From Methanothermobacter sp049720995 (GTDB taxonomy: Archaea > Methanobacteriota > Methanobacteria > Methanobacteriales > Methanothermobacteraceae): 21,392 nt of DNA. Below are positions 6,539-15,190 of this stretch, in pieces. Both the position numbers and the translations under genes were made by a program. Every line of letters starts with the position of its first letter. Positions within the stretch are counted from its first letter, which is position 1. The stretch lies in assembly GCF_049720995.1 (NCBI RefSeq), contig NZ_JBNASF010000026.1:1-21392 (forward strand). Direction: 5' to 3'. Below the pieces are notes generated by a model that had not been told where the DNA came from, searched no databases, and saw only the letters and a list, made by a program, of their open reading frames with translations.

Positions 6539-6782
6539 TGGAATTTTAAGAGCTGAAAACATGCGGGTACTACGGGAATTGACCTTACGCTTGCAGCTGG
6601 TGACAGCAGGGCCTTCTTAGGGCATCATCTACTTTCAGTTCTGAGGGTTAAGTTGATGAAAAGAAATGCAAAGATCGCATGAAATGCCTTGCAGAATGTC
6701 AATGGAGATGGTGGAAGGAGAGCCAATGGAACAGATTCTGCATGAAGTGTCGATCTGCCAGTAAAAGGCCCTTCATCTGTGA

Positions 6783-7628
6783 TCAATCGTCCCTGATGGT
6801 GGCTGTGGCTCTCCTCGCGGCCCAGCACTGTATGCAGACACCCACCGGCAGCCCGGCGGTGTGTGTATGGGCGGTCCTTATCTTAACATCGAGTGCCGTT
6901 GTTTTACCACCCATACCCATTGGGCCACAGCCTGCTTCATTTACCGAGTCAAGTATGCTCTCTTCAAGGGATGCGAGTTCTTTTACAGGGTTTCTCTCCC
7001 CCACCCTTCCAAGCAGGGCCTTCTTTGCAAGTTTCATTGCAAGGTCTGATGAGCCGCCGATTCCCACGCCCACAATCACAGGCGGGCAGGGTTTTCCACC
7101 GGCTCTGAGTACTGTATTAACAACGAAGTCCCTGACACCTTCAACACCATCACCTGGAAGCCCCATGAGCAGCGAATTGTTGTTCTCTGACCCGAAACCC
7201 TTGGGGAATACCGTTATTTCAAGTCCATCAAGGTCCTCTGCAATTTCAACATCCACCTGCGGAATCAGATTCCCGGTGTTTGTACCTGTATTCTCCCTTG
7301 TGAGGGGGTCAACAACGTTTGGTCTTAGGGGAACCTCCTTTGTGGCCCTCTCAACCCCTGCAGCTATACCCCCATAGAGGTTTTCAACCTCAACATTCCC
7401 CATCCTAACGAACACTATGGGGAGCCCTGTATCCTGACATACAGGAACCTCCATCTTTCTTGCAAGTTCAATGTTGTCAAGGATGGCCTTTAGGTTCAGG
7501 AGGGCGATCTCGTCCTCCTCGTTGAGGTAGGCCTTTTTAAGTGCAAGGGTGACATCATCGGGGATTCTGATAACTGCCTCTCTGAACAGACGGCACACTG
7601 TCTCCTCAACCATCTCCTGCCTGATCAT
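6783..7628 (-). CDS. fumA: Fumarate hydratase (class I), alpha subunit
   Basis: This 281-aa N-terminal-type subunit of a two-subunit [4Fe-4S] fumarase/tartrate dehydratase interconverts fumarate and malate. Visible family motifs are VPVCQDTGLP (C64), GGKPCPPVIVGVGIGG (C181), GCGPMGMGGKTTALDV and the strongly conserved TAHTHTAGLPVGVCIQCWAARR (C265, C268); several of these cysteines should be cluster ligands. The ATG at 7628 has GGTGATT a few bases upstream. The beta subunit is not in this window. It is the last gene of the leftward por operon, 23 bases after porF, which ties pyruvate synthesis to the reductive route oxaloacetate-malate-fumarate-succinate towards 2-oxoglutarate. Confidence 0.93.
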   Translation of the reverse strand: MIRQEMVEETVCRLFREAVIRIPDDVTLALKKAYLNEEDEIALLNLKAILDNIELARKMEVPVCQDTGLPIVFVRMGNVEVENLYGGIAAGVERATKEVPLRPNVVDPLTRENTGTNTGNLIPQVDVEIAEDLDGLEITVFPKGFGSENNNSLLMGLPGDGVEGVRDFVVNTVLRAGGKPCPPVIVGVGIGGSSDLAMKLAKKALLGRVGERNPVKELASLEESILDSVNEAGCGPMGMGGKTTALDVKIRTAHTHTAGLPVGVCIQCWAARRATATIRDD

Positions 7629-7651
7629 TGAATCACCAAAAAATAGTTTGG

Positions 7652-8083
7652 TCAGTATCTCATCAGATTTTTGAGACGTTTGAGTTCCCCTGTTATCCTA
7701 TCCCTCTTGGCCGCCATCATATCCTCTGAACTCTCACTGAGGGCCTTCTTGGGGCATACCATGACACAGAGGGGTTTCTCCCGATCAATACAGAGGTCAC
7801 ATTTCACTGCAACACCCCTCTCATTGATGGTTATGGCACCAATGGGGCACGCGTCCCGGCAGAGACCGCATCCAATGCATTTGTCCTCAAGGATGACAAC
7901 GGCACCATCCACCTCAACTATGGCATCCTCAGGGCAGATGTTGAGGCACGGGGCCCTTTCAGGCGCGCAGTGCATGCAGAATATTGGGACACCATCAATG
8001 ACCCTTATGGCGTTTTTTGGGCATATCCTCTCACATTTCATGCACTCATCGCACAGTTCCGGGTTTGAAACCAGTTCTCTCAT
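7652..8083 (-). CDS. porF: Pyruvate synthase-associated polyferredoxin PorF
   Basis: This 143-aa iron-sulfur protein has four cysteine clusters: C11-x2-C14-x2-C17-x3-C21, CMHCAPERAPCLNICP, CIGCGLCRDACP and CDLCIDREKPLCVMVCP. That arrangement is typical of HycB/CooF-like proteins carrying four [4Fe-4S] clusters. PorE and PorF are known in methanogens as auxiliary electron carriers for anabolic pyruvate synthase. The frame extends to a TTG at 8101, but the ATG at 8083 has AGGTGG at the right distance and puts the first cysteine at residue 11 in P-E-L-C, exactly as in PorE. The C-terminal 30 residues are basic and helical. Its ribosome binding site overlaps the end of porE. Confidence 0.88.
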   Translation of the reverse strand: MRELVSNPELCDECMKCERICPKNAIRVIDGVPIFCMHCAPERAPCLNICPEDAIVEVDGAVVILEDKCIGCGLCRDACPIGAITINERGVAVKCDLCIDREKPLCVMVCPKKALSESSEDMMAAKRDRITGELKRLKNLMRY

Positions 8084-8093
8084 GAAATTCCAC

Positions 8094-8582
8094 CTATTCA
8101 AGCTTCTGCCGGGCCTTCCTCTTTGCTGTCAGTATGCTGAGGATGTCAGTCCCTTCCTGGCCCTTGCCTATACCTGACATTCTGGATACGAACTTCCTCT
8201 GCCTTTCAAGTTTCAGTTTTTCGGTGTCCACGACGCTCAGAGCCCTCCTCGAGCAGGCCTTAACACATGCCGGTGTGTCAAGGTCAGGGCACTGGCCGCA
8301 TTTCTGCGCCTTCCGATCCTCCATGACAACGGCGCCGAAGGGGCATACAAGCATGCAAAGTCCGCAGCCGATGCACCTTTCAGGGTCAACCTCGTCCTGA
8401 ATGGCGTCTGTGGGGCACACTGTCCTGCAGGGGGCGTCCTCGCACTGCTGGCATATTATGGGGTAATGGAGGCCTTCAAGTTCCCTTATCATTATCCTTG
8501 AAGCACCGTAGAGTTTCTTGCAGGCCTCCTCACAGTCCCCGCAGCCGTCACAGAGTTCAGGTTGAATGATGATCTTCTGCAA
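8094..8582 (-). CDS. porE: Pyruvate synthase-associated polyferredoxin PorE
   Basis: This 162-aa protein is related to PorF with four iron-sulfur motifs: C11-x2-C14-x2-C17-x3-C21 in PELCDGCGDCEEAC, CQQCEDAPCRTVCP, CIGCGLCMLVCP and CGQCPDLDTPACVKAC. It probably passes electrons between a donor such as a hydrogenase-linked ferredoxin and PorCDAB. The start is TTG at 8582, following GGGGGAT; no ATG is available nearby, and the P-E-L-C spacing to the start equals that of PorF. A basic C-terminal tail (K/R-rich, about 125-162) has no metal motif. It starts 12 bases after the porB stop. Confidence 0.88.
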   Translation of the reverse strand: MQKIIIQPELCDGCGDCEEACKKLYGASRIMIRELEGLHYPIICQQCEDAPCRTVCPTDAIQDEVDPERCIGCGLCMLVCPFGAVVMEDRKAQKCGQCPDLDTPACVKACSRRALSVVDTEKLKLERQRKFVSRMSGIGKGQEGTDILSILTAKRKARQKLE

Positions 8583-8594
8583 TTCAATCCCCCG

Positions 8595-9461
8595 TTATAT
8601 TCTGAGCTCCTGGCACACGCTGTCAACGTATTCCTGAATCTTTGCCTTATGTTCCTCTGTGAGGTGTCTGAACCTTTTCTGGGCGTTCAGGTACTCTTCA
8701 ACGGGTTTCCTCTGGACTGGCCTGTAGGTTACGCGGAAATCACCATCCTCTATCTCGTAGAGTATCCAGGAACCGGTTTCAACGGCAAGTCTTCCAAGTT
8801 CCACCGTCTTTGAGGGATCGAAGCCCCACCCTGTTGTGCATGGCTGGTGTAGATGTATGTAGGAGGGGCCCTCTGTGTCCCTTGCCTTTCTCACCTTCTC
8901 CATGAAGTCCTCGGGGTATGATATTGATGCTGTTGCAACATAGGGGACACCATGAGCCGCCATTATGAGTGGCATGTTTTTCTTTGGCCTGTCCTCCCCG
9001 AAGCTCTCCTTTCCATGTGGTGATGTGGTGGTGGATGCACCGTAGGGTGTTGAGGCACTTCTCTGTATACCTGTGTTCATGTAGGCCTCGTTGTCATAGC
9101 AGATGTATATTATATTGTGACCCCTCTCCATTGCACCTGATAGGGACTGAAGTCCGATATCCGCTGTCCCACCATCACCTGCGAATGCCACAACGTTAAC
9201 GTCATCCCTGCCTTTGGCCCGGAGGGCCCTCTCAACGCCTGATGCAACCGCGGCAGCGTTTTCAAATGCAACGTGAATCCATGGTATCTCCCAGGCTGTT
9301 TCAGGGTAGGGGGTTGTTATAACCTCAAGGCATCCTGTTGATGAGACCGCAACGGTGTTCTTACCGAGAACCTTGAGAGCAAGTCTGACCCCCACTGTTG
9401 CACCGCATCCTGCACATCCGCGGTGTCCAGGGGCCAGGAATTCTTCTTCAGGTATTTTCAT
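8595..9461 (-). CDS. porB: Pyruvate synthase (pyruvate:ferredoxin oxidoreductase) subunit beta
   Basis: This 288-aa thiamine diphosphate-binding subunit belongs to the four-subunit archaeal enzyme that carboxylates acetyl-CoA to pyruvate with reduced ferredoxin. The TPP/Mg motif is GDGGTADIG (95-103) completed by NEAYMNTG (124-131). C16, C19, C44 and C208 fit the proximal [4Fe-4S] ligands of the family. The ATG at 9461 lies in a 4-base overlap with the porA stop, indicating translational coupling. The length agrees with archaeal PorB. Confidence 0.95.
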   Translation of the reverse strand: MKIPEEEFLAPGHRGCAGCGATVGVRLALKVLGKNTVAVSSTGCLEVITTPYPETAWEIPWIHVAFENAAAVASGVERALRAKGRDDVNVVAFAGDGGTADIGLQSLSGAMERGHNIIYICYDNEAYMNTGIQRSASTPYGASTTTSPHGKESFGEDRPKKNMPLIMAAHGVPYVATASISYPEDFMEKVRKARDTEGPSYIHLHQPCTTGWGFDPSKTVELGRLAVETGSWILYEIEDGDFRVTYRPVQRKPVEEYLNAQKRFRHLTEEHKAKIQEYVDSVCQELRI

Positions 9462-10609
9462 TGTGTTTCCTCCTTAAGTCCGATCCAGCTGACAGTTCTT
9501 TCAGGGTTTTCTGTCCTTTTAACAATTTCCATGATATGTTCAGGTGCTATTTCCCTTCCACCGAGACCCACAATGAACCCGTAAACCTCCTTGTCAGGTA
9601 GCAGGGCCTTTAACTCGGTGTAGAGAGCACCACCAACACTGAAGGTTATATTTTTATCCAGAACAGCAATCTTATGGACATTACTGACCGCCCTTTTGAT
9701 CTCCTCAGCAGGGAATGGCCTGTGAACCCTCACCTTCAGGAGCCCCACGGCTTTGCCTTCCTGCCTCATATCATCAATAACCTCTCTGAGTGTGCTGCAG
9801 ACTGAGCCCATGGCCACAAGGATTATTTCGGCATCCTCGCAGCGGTACTCCTCAACGAATCCGTATTCTCGCCCGAAAATTTCGCTGAACTCCTGACAGG
9901 CCTCTGCAATAACCTTCCTTGACCTCTGCATTGCCATTTCGACCTCGTAGCGGGCCTCCATGTAATAGTCTGGATCTGTGAATGTACCGAGTGACATTGG
10001 CTCGTCAGGGTCGAGAACTGCCTGTGGCTGGAATTCTGGCAGGAATGTGTCAACATCATCCTGTGATGGGATGTCCACGGGCTCCACTGTGTGTGTCAGT
10101 ATGAAACCGTCAAGGCAGACCATGCTTGGAAGGAGAACGTCCCTATCCTCTGAAACCCTGTAGGAGAGTAGAACTGAGTCAAGGGCTTCCTGCCCGCTTT
10201 CTGCGTATATCTGCATCCATCCAGAGTCTCTTTCGGCTATTGAATCCTGGTGGTCATTCCATATGCTGAGTGGGGCTGATAGGGCACGGTTGGCATTTGC
10301 CATTACAATGGGGTTCCTGAGTCCGGCTGCAGCATATACTATCTCATGCATGAGTGCAAGACCCTGGGATGATGTTGCTGTGAAAACCCTCACACCTGCA
10401 CCTGATGCACCCACGCATGCGCTCATGGCACTGTGCTCTGACTCAACCCTTATGTATTCGGCATTGAGTTCACCATCAGCCACATATTTTGCAAGATACT
10501 CTGATATTGAGGTCTGTGGTGTTATCGGGTAAACAGGGATGACCTTTGGTTTCGCAAGTTTTACTGCTTCTGCGACGGCCTGATTTGCGGATATAACCTT
10601 AAGAACCAT
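9458..10609 (-). CDS. porA: Pyruvate synthase subunit alpha
   Basis: This 383-aa catalytic partner of PorB starts S-A-N-Q-A-V-A-E-A, then VYPITPQTSISEYLAKY, which carries the conserved Y-P-I-T-P-x-T of 2-oxoacid:ferredoxin oxidoreductases, and EYIRVESEHSAMSACVGASG. The C-terminal third (about 250-360) is the transketolase C-like domain with VRVHRPFPAEEI and AVLDKN. The distribution of domains over four genes is typical of archaea. It begins with ATG at 10609, 12 bases after porD, and overlaps porB by 4 bases. Confidence 0.95.
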   Translation of the reverse strand: MVLKVISANQAVAEAVKLAKPKVIPVYPITPQTSISEYLAKYVADGELNAEYIRVESEHSAMSACVGASGAGVRVFTATSSQGLALMHEIVYAAAGLRNPIVMANANRALSAPLSIWNDHQDSIAERDSGWMQIYAESGQEALDSVLLSYRVSEDRDVLLPSMVCLDGFILTHTVEPVDIPSQDDVDTFLPEFQPQAVLDPDEPMSLGTFTDPDYYMEARYEVEMAMQRSRKVIAEACQEFSEIFGREYGFVEEYRCEDAEIILVAMGSVCSTLREVIDDMRQEGKAVGLLKVRVHRPFPAEEIKRAVSNVHKIAVLDKNITFSVGGALYTELKALLPDKEVYGFIVGLGGREIAPEHIMEIVKRTENPERTVSWIGLKEETQ

Positions 10610-10621
10610 TTAGAGTCTCTC

Positions 10622-10867
10622 CTATTTTTCTCTCTCCATCTTAATTGCCTTAACAGGGCATTCCTCTGCGCATATCCCGCATCCCTTACAGTAATCGTAG
10701 TCAATCTCATGCTCCTTATCTATGCAGCCTTCGGGACAGAAAAGGATGCAGTTATCACAGTCTATACATTTATCCTTATCAAGGAATGGTTTGAATGTCC
10801 TCCAGCTCCCCGTCTTGTTTTTACGGGTGCTTCCTGGTTCTCTGACGGTTGCTCCAAGTGATTCCAT
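10622..10867 (-). CDS. porD: Pyruvate synthase subunit delta (2[4Fe-4S] ferredoxin)
   Basis: This 81-aa ferredoxin subunit carries electrons into PorA/B. Its two cluster motifs are CIDCDNCILFC (from C34) and CKGCGICAEECP. The N-terminal 33 residues are polar, with G-S-W-R-T-F-K-P as in other delta subunits. Two starts compete: GTG at 10876, overlapping the porC stop by 4 bases (84 aa), and ATG at 10867. I prefer the ATG because GGGTGA stands five bases before it; the porC stop lies inside this ribosome binding site. Either way the two genes are translationally coupled. Confidence 0.9.
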   Translation of the reverse strand: MESLGATVREPGSTRKNKTGSWRTFKPFLDKDKCIDCDNCILFCPEGCIDKEHEIDYDYCKGCGICAEECPVKAIKMEREK

Positions 10868-10872
10868 TATAT

Positions 10873-11406
<534 letters not shown>

Positions 11407-11435
11407 AGTCTACCTCCATTTCTCATTGTTAATCA

Positions 11436-11458
11436 TTATAAATTTTTAGTATATATAC
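11436..11458. promoter_or_regulatory. Shared divergent promoter of the por operon and the DHPS-related gene
   Basis: GTATATATAC (11449-11458) is a perfect palindrome and could serve as TATA box in both directions. It predicts starts near 11427 leftward (21 bases before porC) and near 11480 rightward (13 bases before the ATG at 11493). A second leftward candidate, TTTATAAT (minus strand 11443-11436), is closer to porC and would leave little or no leader. The gap is only 86 bp, so the two promoters must overlap. Confidence 0.5.
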
Positions 11459-11492
11459 ATGTTGGTCAATTAAAATTAATAGGGGTAATGAA

Positions 11493-13079
11493 ATGAGAGT
11501 CCTTATAATCACAGGAAAACTTGCATCAGGGACTGTGAGGGAGGCAGTGTCAGCTTCAAGCCATGAGGTTCATGTTCACGTGGTTAACACTCCCATAGCG
11601 GCATTTTTAACACCACGCAGGATAATATCTGAAATCCAGAAGATTAAGTTTTCGGATGGGGCACCCGACATGATAATCATACCTGGCCTCATACCCAAGG
11701 ACGTGAATGTGGTAGGGGAAGAAACAGGCATACCTGCCTATAAGGGACCCACAGACGCTGCTGACCTCCCCATAGTTCTTGATATGCTTGATGAACTTGA
11801 ACTCTCCACAATGAAACCAGCCGACAGGCTCATTGAGGAGGAGCAGATGCGTAGGGCCCTTCAGTTCATAGAGGACTTTGAGAATGATACCAGAAGTAGA
11901 GAGGCGCTGCTGGAGAGGGATGAAAACATACTCATAGGTAACCTTCCAACGGGCAGGGACTTCCCAATGAGGGTCCTTGCAGAGGTTGCCAATGCTCCCA
12001 TCCTCCTGAAAGAAGGTAAACTCAGGGAAAGGATTGAATACTTTATGAGAAGTGGCGCAGACATGATTGACCTGGGGATGCTGGCTGGCGAGGACAACTC
12101 AGAGCTGCTCCCTGAAATAATCGAAACTGCACGCTCAGCTGCCCCTAACGTACCCCTCAGCGTGGATAGTCTCAACCCCACTGAAATTGAGTCTGCAGTA
12201 GATTGCGGTGTCGACATGATCCTGAGCCTGGATCTTGGAAACTACAGGGAAGTTCTACAGTCACTCAGAAAAAAAGGTGTACCTGCAGTGATCCTTCCAA
12301 CAGACTACAGTGAGGGATGGGTTCCTGAAACGGTTGAGGAGAGGGTTGAGGCCCTGGAGAAACTCAAAAGAAAATGCAGGGGTATAGATGTCATAGCTGA
12401 CCCTGTGCTTGATCCGGTGAACAGCAGGAGCATAGTCGAATCTGTGATGGCATGCAGAATGTACGCCGCGAGAAACCCCGACCCTCTGTTCTTTGGTGTT
12501 GGAAACGTAACTGAACTCATCGACGCTGACTCCACAGGTGTGAATGCACTTCTCGCCGGTTTTGGAATGGAACTTGGTGTGGGTATACTCTTCACTCCAG
12601 AGGAGAGCGGAAAAGCACTTGGAAGTGTTTATGAACTCTCAGTGGCATCAAAGATGATGTTCCTGGCTAAACACAGGGGTTCTGTACCCAAGGACCTTGG
12701 AATAAACCTTGTACTATTCAAGGATAAGAGAAAGCCCGGCGGCATAGTTGAGGAAATCAGCGTACCCACCATTGAGGCTGAGGGGGGCATGAAGTTTGTA
12801 AGAGATAGGTGCGGCAGCTTCAAGATCATGGTTGATGATGGCAGGATAAAGGCCGTACTCTATGATAGAACAGAGCCGGTAATTGCCTTCACATCAGATA
12901 GCGCCAAAAGGTTATATGAGGAGATTATAAATAGAAAACTTGTAAGCAGACTTGAACATGCAGCCTACCTTGGAGCAGAATTACAGAAGGCAGAGATAGC
13001 CCTGAGAACAGGTAAAGGCTATGTTCAGGATTTTGAACTCTTTGAGAGGGCGGCGCTATTTGAAAATGGTCAGCGTTAA
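11493..13079 (+). CDS. Dihydropteroate synthase-related protein (pterin-binding domain)
   Basis: This 528-aa archaeal protein has three parts: an N-terminal domain (about 1-165), a TIM-barrel pterin-binding domain (about 165-385) with M-I-D-L-G-M-L-A (191-198) and LSVDSLNP (222-229), resembling D-I-G and VDT-type motifs of dihydropteroate synthase, and a C-terminal domain (about 395-515). This matches the family called dihydropteroate synthase-related protein in methanogens. Methanogens use tetrahydromethanopterin rather than folate, so a role in that pathway is attractive, but the reaction is not established and I do not assign it. The ATG at 11493 has AGGGGTAATG upstream. It is divergent from por. 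Confidence 0.8.
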   Translation: MRVLIITGKLASGTVREAVSASSHEVHVHVVNTPIAAFLTPRRIISEIQKIKFSDGAPDMIIIPGLIPKDVNVVGEETGIPAYKGPTDAADLPIVLDMLDELELSTMKPADRLIEEEQMRRALQFIEDFENDTRSREALLERDENILIGNLPTGRDFPMRVLAEVANAPILLKEGKLRERIEYFMRSGADMIDLGMLAGEDNSELLPEIIETARSAAPNVPLSVDSLNPTEIESAVDCGVDMILSLDLGNYREVLQSLRKKGVPAVILPTDYSEGWVPETVEERVEALEKLKRKCRGIDVIADPVLDPVNSRSIVESVMACRMYAARNPDPLFFGVGNVTELIDADSTGVNALLAGFGMELGVGILFTPEESGKALGSVYELSVASKMMFLAKHRGSVPKDLGINLVLFKDKRKPGGIVEEISVPTIEAEGGMKFVRDRCGSFKIMVDDGRIKAVLYDRTEPVIAFTSDSAKRLYEEIINRKLVSRLEHAAYLGAELQKAEIALRTGKGYVQDFELFERAALFENGQR

Positions 13080-13123
13080 TTAAATGAGTTATAACTTATT
13101 TTTACACATAAGGGAGAGTTTAG

Positions 13124-14068
13124 ATGCAGTGCACCAGATGTGGATCAGAAAGGGTCATAATAAACAGAAAATACTCTGGACAGATGCTCTGCGGTGAATG
13201 CTTCATAGAGACCACCAGAAAGAAGGTGATGAAGGATATAAGGAAGTATGGTCTTATAGAAAGGGGCGACAGGGTCCTTGTGGGGCTTTCAGGCGGAAAG
13301 GACAGTGTCATGGTCACCGACATCCTCGATGAACTCAGGAACAGAAACATAATAGAACTTGAGGCTGTAACCATCGATGAGGGAATATCAGGTTACAGGG
13401 AGGATGGAATCAGGGCTGCAGGGAGGTTCTGTGCCGATAGGGGCATACCCCACAGGGTTGTAAAGTTGAAGGATTATGCAGGTATAACACTGGATGAGAT
13501 CATGAAAAACCCCTCAAGGGGGGCATGCACATACTGTGGAGTTTTCAGACGCTGGATACTTAACAGGGAGGCCAGGAAGAGTGGGGCAACAAAGATAGCA
13601 ACCGGCCACAACCTGGACGACGAGTGCCAGGCAATAGTCATGAATTATCTTGAGGGGAACCTTGAAAACCTCACAAGGATAGGTCCCGTGACATCAACCG
13701 CAGGCGGAAGGTTCATACCAAAGATCAAACCCCTCAGGGAGATACCTGAAAGGGAGGTTGGACTGTACGTCCTTGCAAGGGGCCTTGATGTCCACCTTGC
13801 AGGCTGCCCCTACGCATCGGGCTCATTCCGAAGGGAAATAGGTGACTTCCTGAAGCAGATATCTGTGAAACGTCCCACTATAATGTACTCCACCCTCAGG
13901 GGCTTTGATAAAATAAAGGAGAGCCTTATAAAGGATATGCATGGTGGCAGGAAATCAGGGACGTGTTTAATCTGCGGTGAGCCCTCATCAGGCAGGTTAT
14001 GTAAGGCATGCACATTTATAAACGAATTAGGGGTGAATGAAGGTGAAGTTCACAGTGATTACAGATGA
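13124..14068 (+). CDS. ttuA: tRNA 2-thiouridine/2-thiocytidine synthetase, TtuA/Ncs6 type
   Basis: This 314-aa protein adenylates and thiolates tRNA uridine (family knowledge). It has an N-terminal zinc ribbon C3-x2-C6...C23-x2-C26, the PP-loop SGGKDS (56-61), a catalytic pair C135-x2-C138 in GACTYCGV, C228 in AGCPYA, and a C-terminal zinc ribbon C281-x2-C284...C293-x2-C296. The C135/C138/C228 trio corresponds to the three cysteines that hold a [4Fe-4S] cluster in TtuA, supporting an iron-sulfur-dependent enzyme. The ATG has AGGGAGAG upstream. Its 3' end overlaps a ubiquitin-like sulfur carrier gene, the expected donor. Which tRNA position is modified is not shown by sequence. Confidence 0.9.
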   Translation: MQCTRCGSERVIINRKYSGQMLCGECFIETTRKKVMKDIRKYGLIERGDRVLVGLSGGKDSVMVTDILDELRNRNIIELEAVTIDEGISGYREDGIRAAGRFCADRGIPHRVVKLKDYAGITLDEIMKNPSRGACTYCGVFRRWILNREARKSGATKIATGHNLDDECQAIVMNYLEGNLENLTRIGPVTSTAGGRFIPKIKPLREIPEREVGLYVLARGLDVHLAGCPYASGSFRREIGDFLKQISVKRPTIMYSTLRGFDKIKESLIKDMHGGRKSGTCLICGEPSSGRLCKACTFINELGVNEGEVHSDYR

Positions 14069-14243
14069 TGGGAAAAGAGTAATGGAATCTGAAGAAACAA
14101 AGAAGATTAAGGAAATCCTCCAAGAACTCCAGATCCCACTGGAGACCGCCGTTGTTAAAAGGAACAGCGAGATAGTGATAGAGGAAGAGGAAATATCTGA
14201 TGGGGATATTATTGAGATAATACGTGTGATCTATGGGGGTTAG
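14043..14243 (+). CDS. Ubiquitin-like sulfur carrier (MoaD/ThiS/SAMP type) ending in Gly-Gly
   Basis: This 66-aa beta-grasp protein ends V-I-Y-G-G, the diglycine tail that is adenylated and thiocarboxylated in ThiS, MoaD, TtuB and archaeal SAMPs. Starts possible are ATG 14037 and GTG 14043. GGGGTGA (14030-14036) is too close to the ATG but six bases from the GTG, and the homologue I recall (MTH1743, NMR structure 1RYJ, not checked here) has Met at the GTG position, so GTG is chosen. It overlaps ttuA by 26 bases in another frame, tying the two products together: the carrier probably hands sulfur to TtuA. It may also serve other sulfur transfers or protein conjugation. Confidence 0.87.
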   Translation: MKFTVITDDGKRVMESEETKKIKEILQELQIPLETAVVKRNSEIVIEEEEISDGDIIEIIRVIYGG

Positions 14244-14257
14244 GCGAGGGTTTGGAG

Positions 14258-15115
14258 ATGAAGGTATACTATGAATGCGCGCCATGCTTCCTGCGGCAGG
14301 CAAGGGAGGCCCTTGACCTTGCAACAGATGACGAGGACCTCAAACTCCAGGTGATGGTGAAGGTAGTTGAACTCCTTAATGAAAGATTCAGGAAGGGCCA
14401 GGTATCAAATGAACTCGGAACAGCAATTCACAGACTCATAAAGGATATGACAGGTTCTGAGGACCCCTACCACATGGAGAAGAGGCGGTGCAATGAGATC
14501 GCATCCAGATTCCTGCCGCTTGTTGAGGAGTACCTCCAGAAACACGGCGACCTGGAAAGCCATGTTAAGGTTGCAATAACAGGAAACATAATAGACTTCG
14601 GCGCCCTTGGACTTGACTTCAACCATGATCAGGGGATTGAGGATTCACTGAAGGCCCCGCTCAGAATAAATCATGTGCCCTTACTTGAGAAAAAACTTGA
14701 GGATGCCTCAGAGGTCCTTTATCTCCTGGATAATACCGGTGAGATACTCTTTGACAGGCCCCTCATTGAAAAGATTGGGGAGTATGGGGCTGATGTGAAG
14801 GTTGCAGTTAAGGGCAAGCCCATCCTCAACGACGCATGCATGGAGGATGCCATTGAAGCGGGCCTCCATGAGGTGGCTGAGATCGTAACAACAGGCACGG
14901 ACTCCGTTGGAATGGTCCAAAGTGACGTATCAGAGGACTTCCGGAGGATCTTTGAGGGGGCCGGGGTTGTGATAGCCAAGGGTATGGGTAACTATGAGGG
15001 CCTTACAGAGATAGATACCCAAGGAAAAGTTTTCTGTCTTCTAAATGCGAAGTGTCATGCAATTGCAAGGGACCTTGGTGTTGATAAGGGTGATAACGTG
15101 GCTGTGAAACTCTGA
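14258..15115 (+). CDS. DUF89 family metal-dependent phosphatase (ARMT1-like)
   Basis: This 285-aa protein belongs to DUF89, a family of metal-dependent phosphatases implicated in repair of damaged phosphometabolites. It has N-terminal YYECAPCFLRQA (C7, C10), typical of the archaeal/bacterial subgroup, the metal-ligand motif L-D-N-T-G-E (D158, N159), N191-D192 in ILNDAC, KGMGNYE (241-247) and LNAKC (262-266). The ATG at 14258 is preferred over TTG 14252 because it starts at M-K-V-Y-Y-E-C as in homologues. It follows the sulfur carrier by 14 bases, so it may be co-transcribed with ttuA. The physiological substrate is unknown. Confidence 0.85.
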   Translation: MKVYYECAPCFLRQAREALDLATDDEDLKLQVMVKVVELLNERFRKGQVSNELGTAIHRLIKDMTGSEDPYHMEKRRCNEIASRFLPLVEEYLQKHGDLESHVKVAITGNIIDFGALGLDFNHDQGIEDSLKAPLRINHVPLLEKKLEDASEVLYLLDNTGEILFDRPLIEKIGEYGADVKVAVKGKPILNDACMEDAIEAGLHEVAEIVTTGTDSVGMVQSDVSEDFRRIFEGAGVVIAKGMGNYEGLTEIDTQGKVFCLLNAKCHAIARDLGVDKGDNVAVKL

Positions 15116-15190
15116 TCTTTATGTTTAGGCGGTACGATGCCGTAAGTGGATGTAATTAACTCTTACATTTGATAAGATGCTGGTGGTAGG

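Larger units (their letters stand above)
6329..6782. other. 454-bp gap between convergent operons
   Basis: No convincing protein gene is present; the frames here lack ribosome binding sites or recognisable products. The left third is T-rich and terminator-like. The middle (6462-6538) has a TATA-like box and a GC-rich self-complementary segment, listed separately. The right part (6540-6782) shows no clear feature. On the minus strand, leaving the fumarase gene, only weak T-tracts (for example 6656-6668) are seen. Confidence 0.6.

Noticed and set aside
6652..6670. C/D box sRNA (TTGATGA near 6652)
   Set aside because: The C box has a mismatch, no paired D box CTGA follows at suitable distance and no D'/C' pair could be found.
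6540..6782. Frameshifted 3' extension of the fumarase gene
   Set aside because: The protein ends at the usual length just after the conserved CIQCWAARR block, and no further family sequence is seen in other frames downstream.
6679..7377. 232-codon rightward open frame opposite the fumarase gene
   Set aside because: It is the antisense shadow of the fumarase alpha gene, is rich in Ser/Thr/Pro as such shadows are, and lacks a ribosome binding site and any family motif.
8084..8101. TTG start for porF
   Set aside because: The AGGTGG ribosome binding site lies inside that extension, and the ATG at 8083 gives the same N-terminal spacing to the first cysteine as PorE.
7671..8177. 168-codon rightward frame across porF
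   Set aside because: It is antisense to a gene with four clear iron-sulfur motifs; its own product has no plausible domain.
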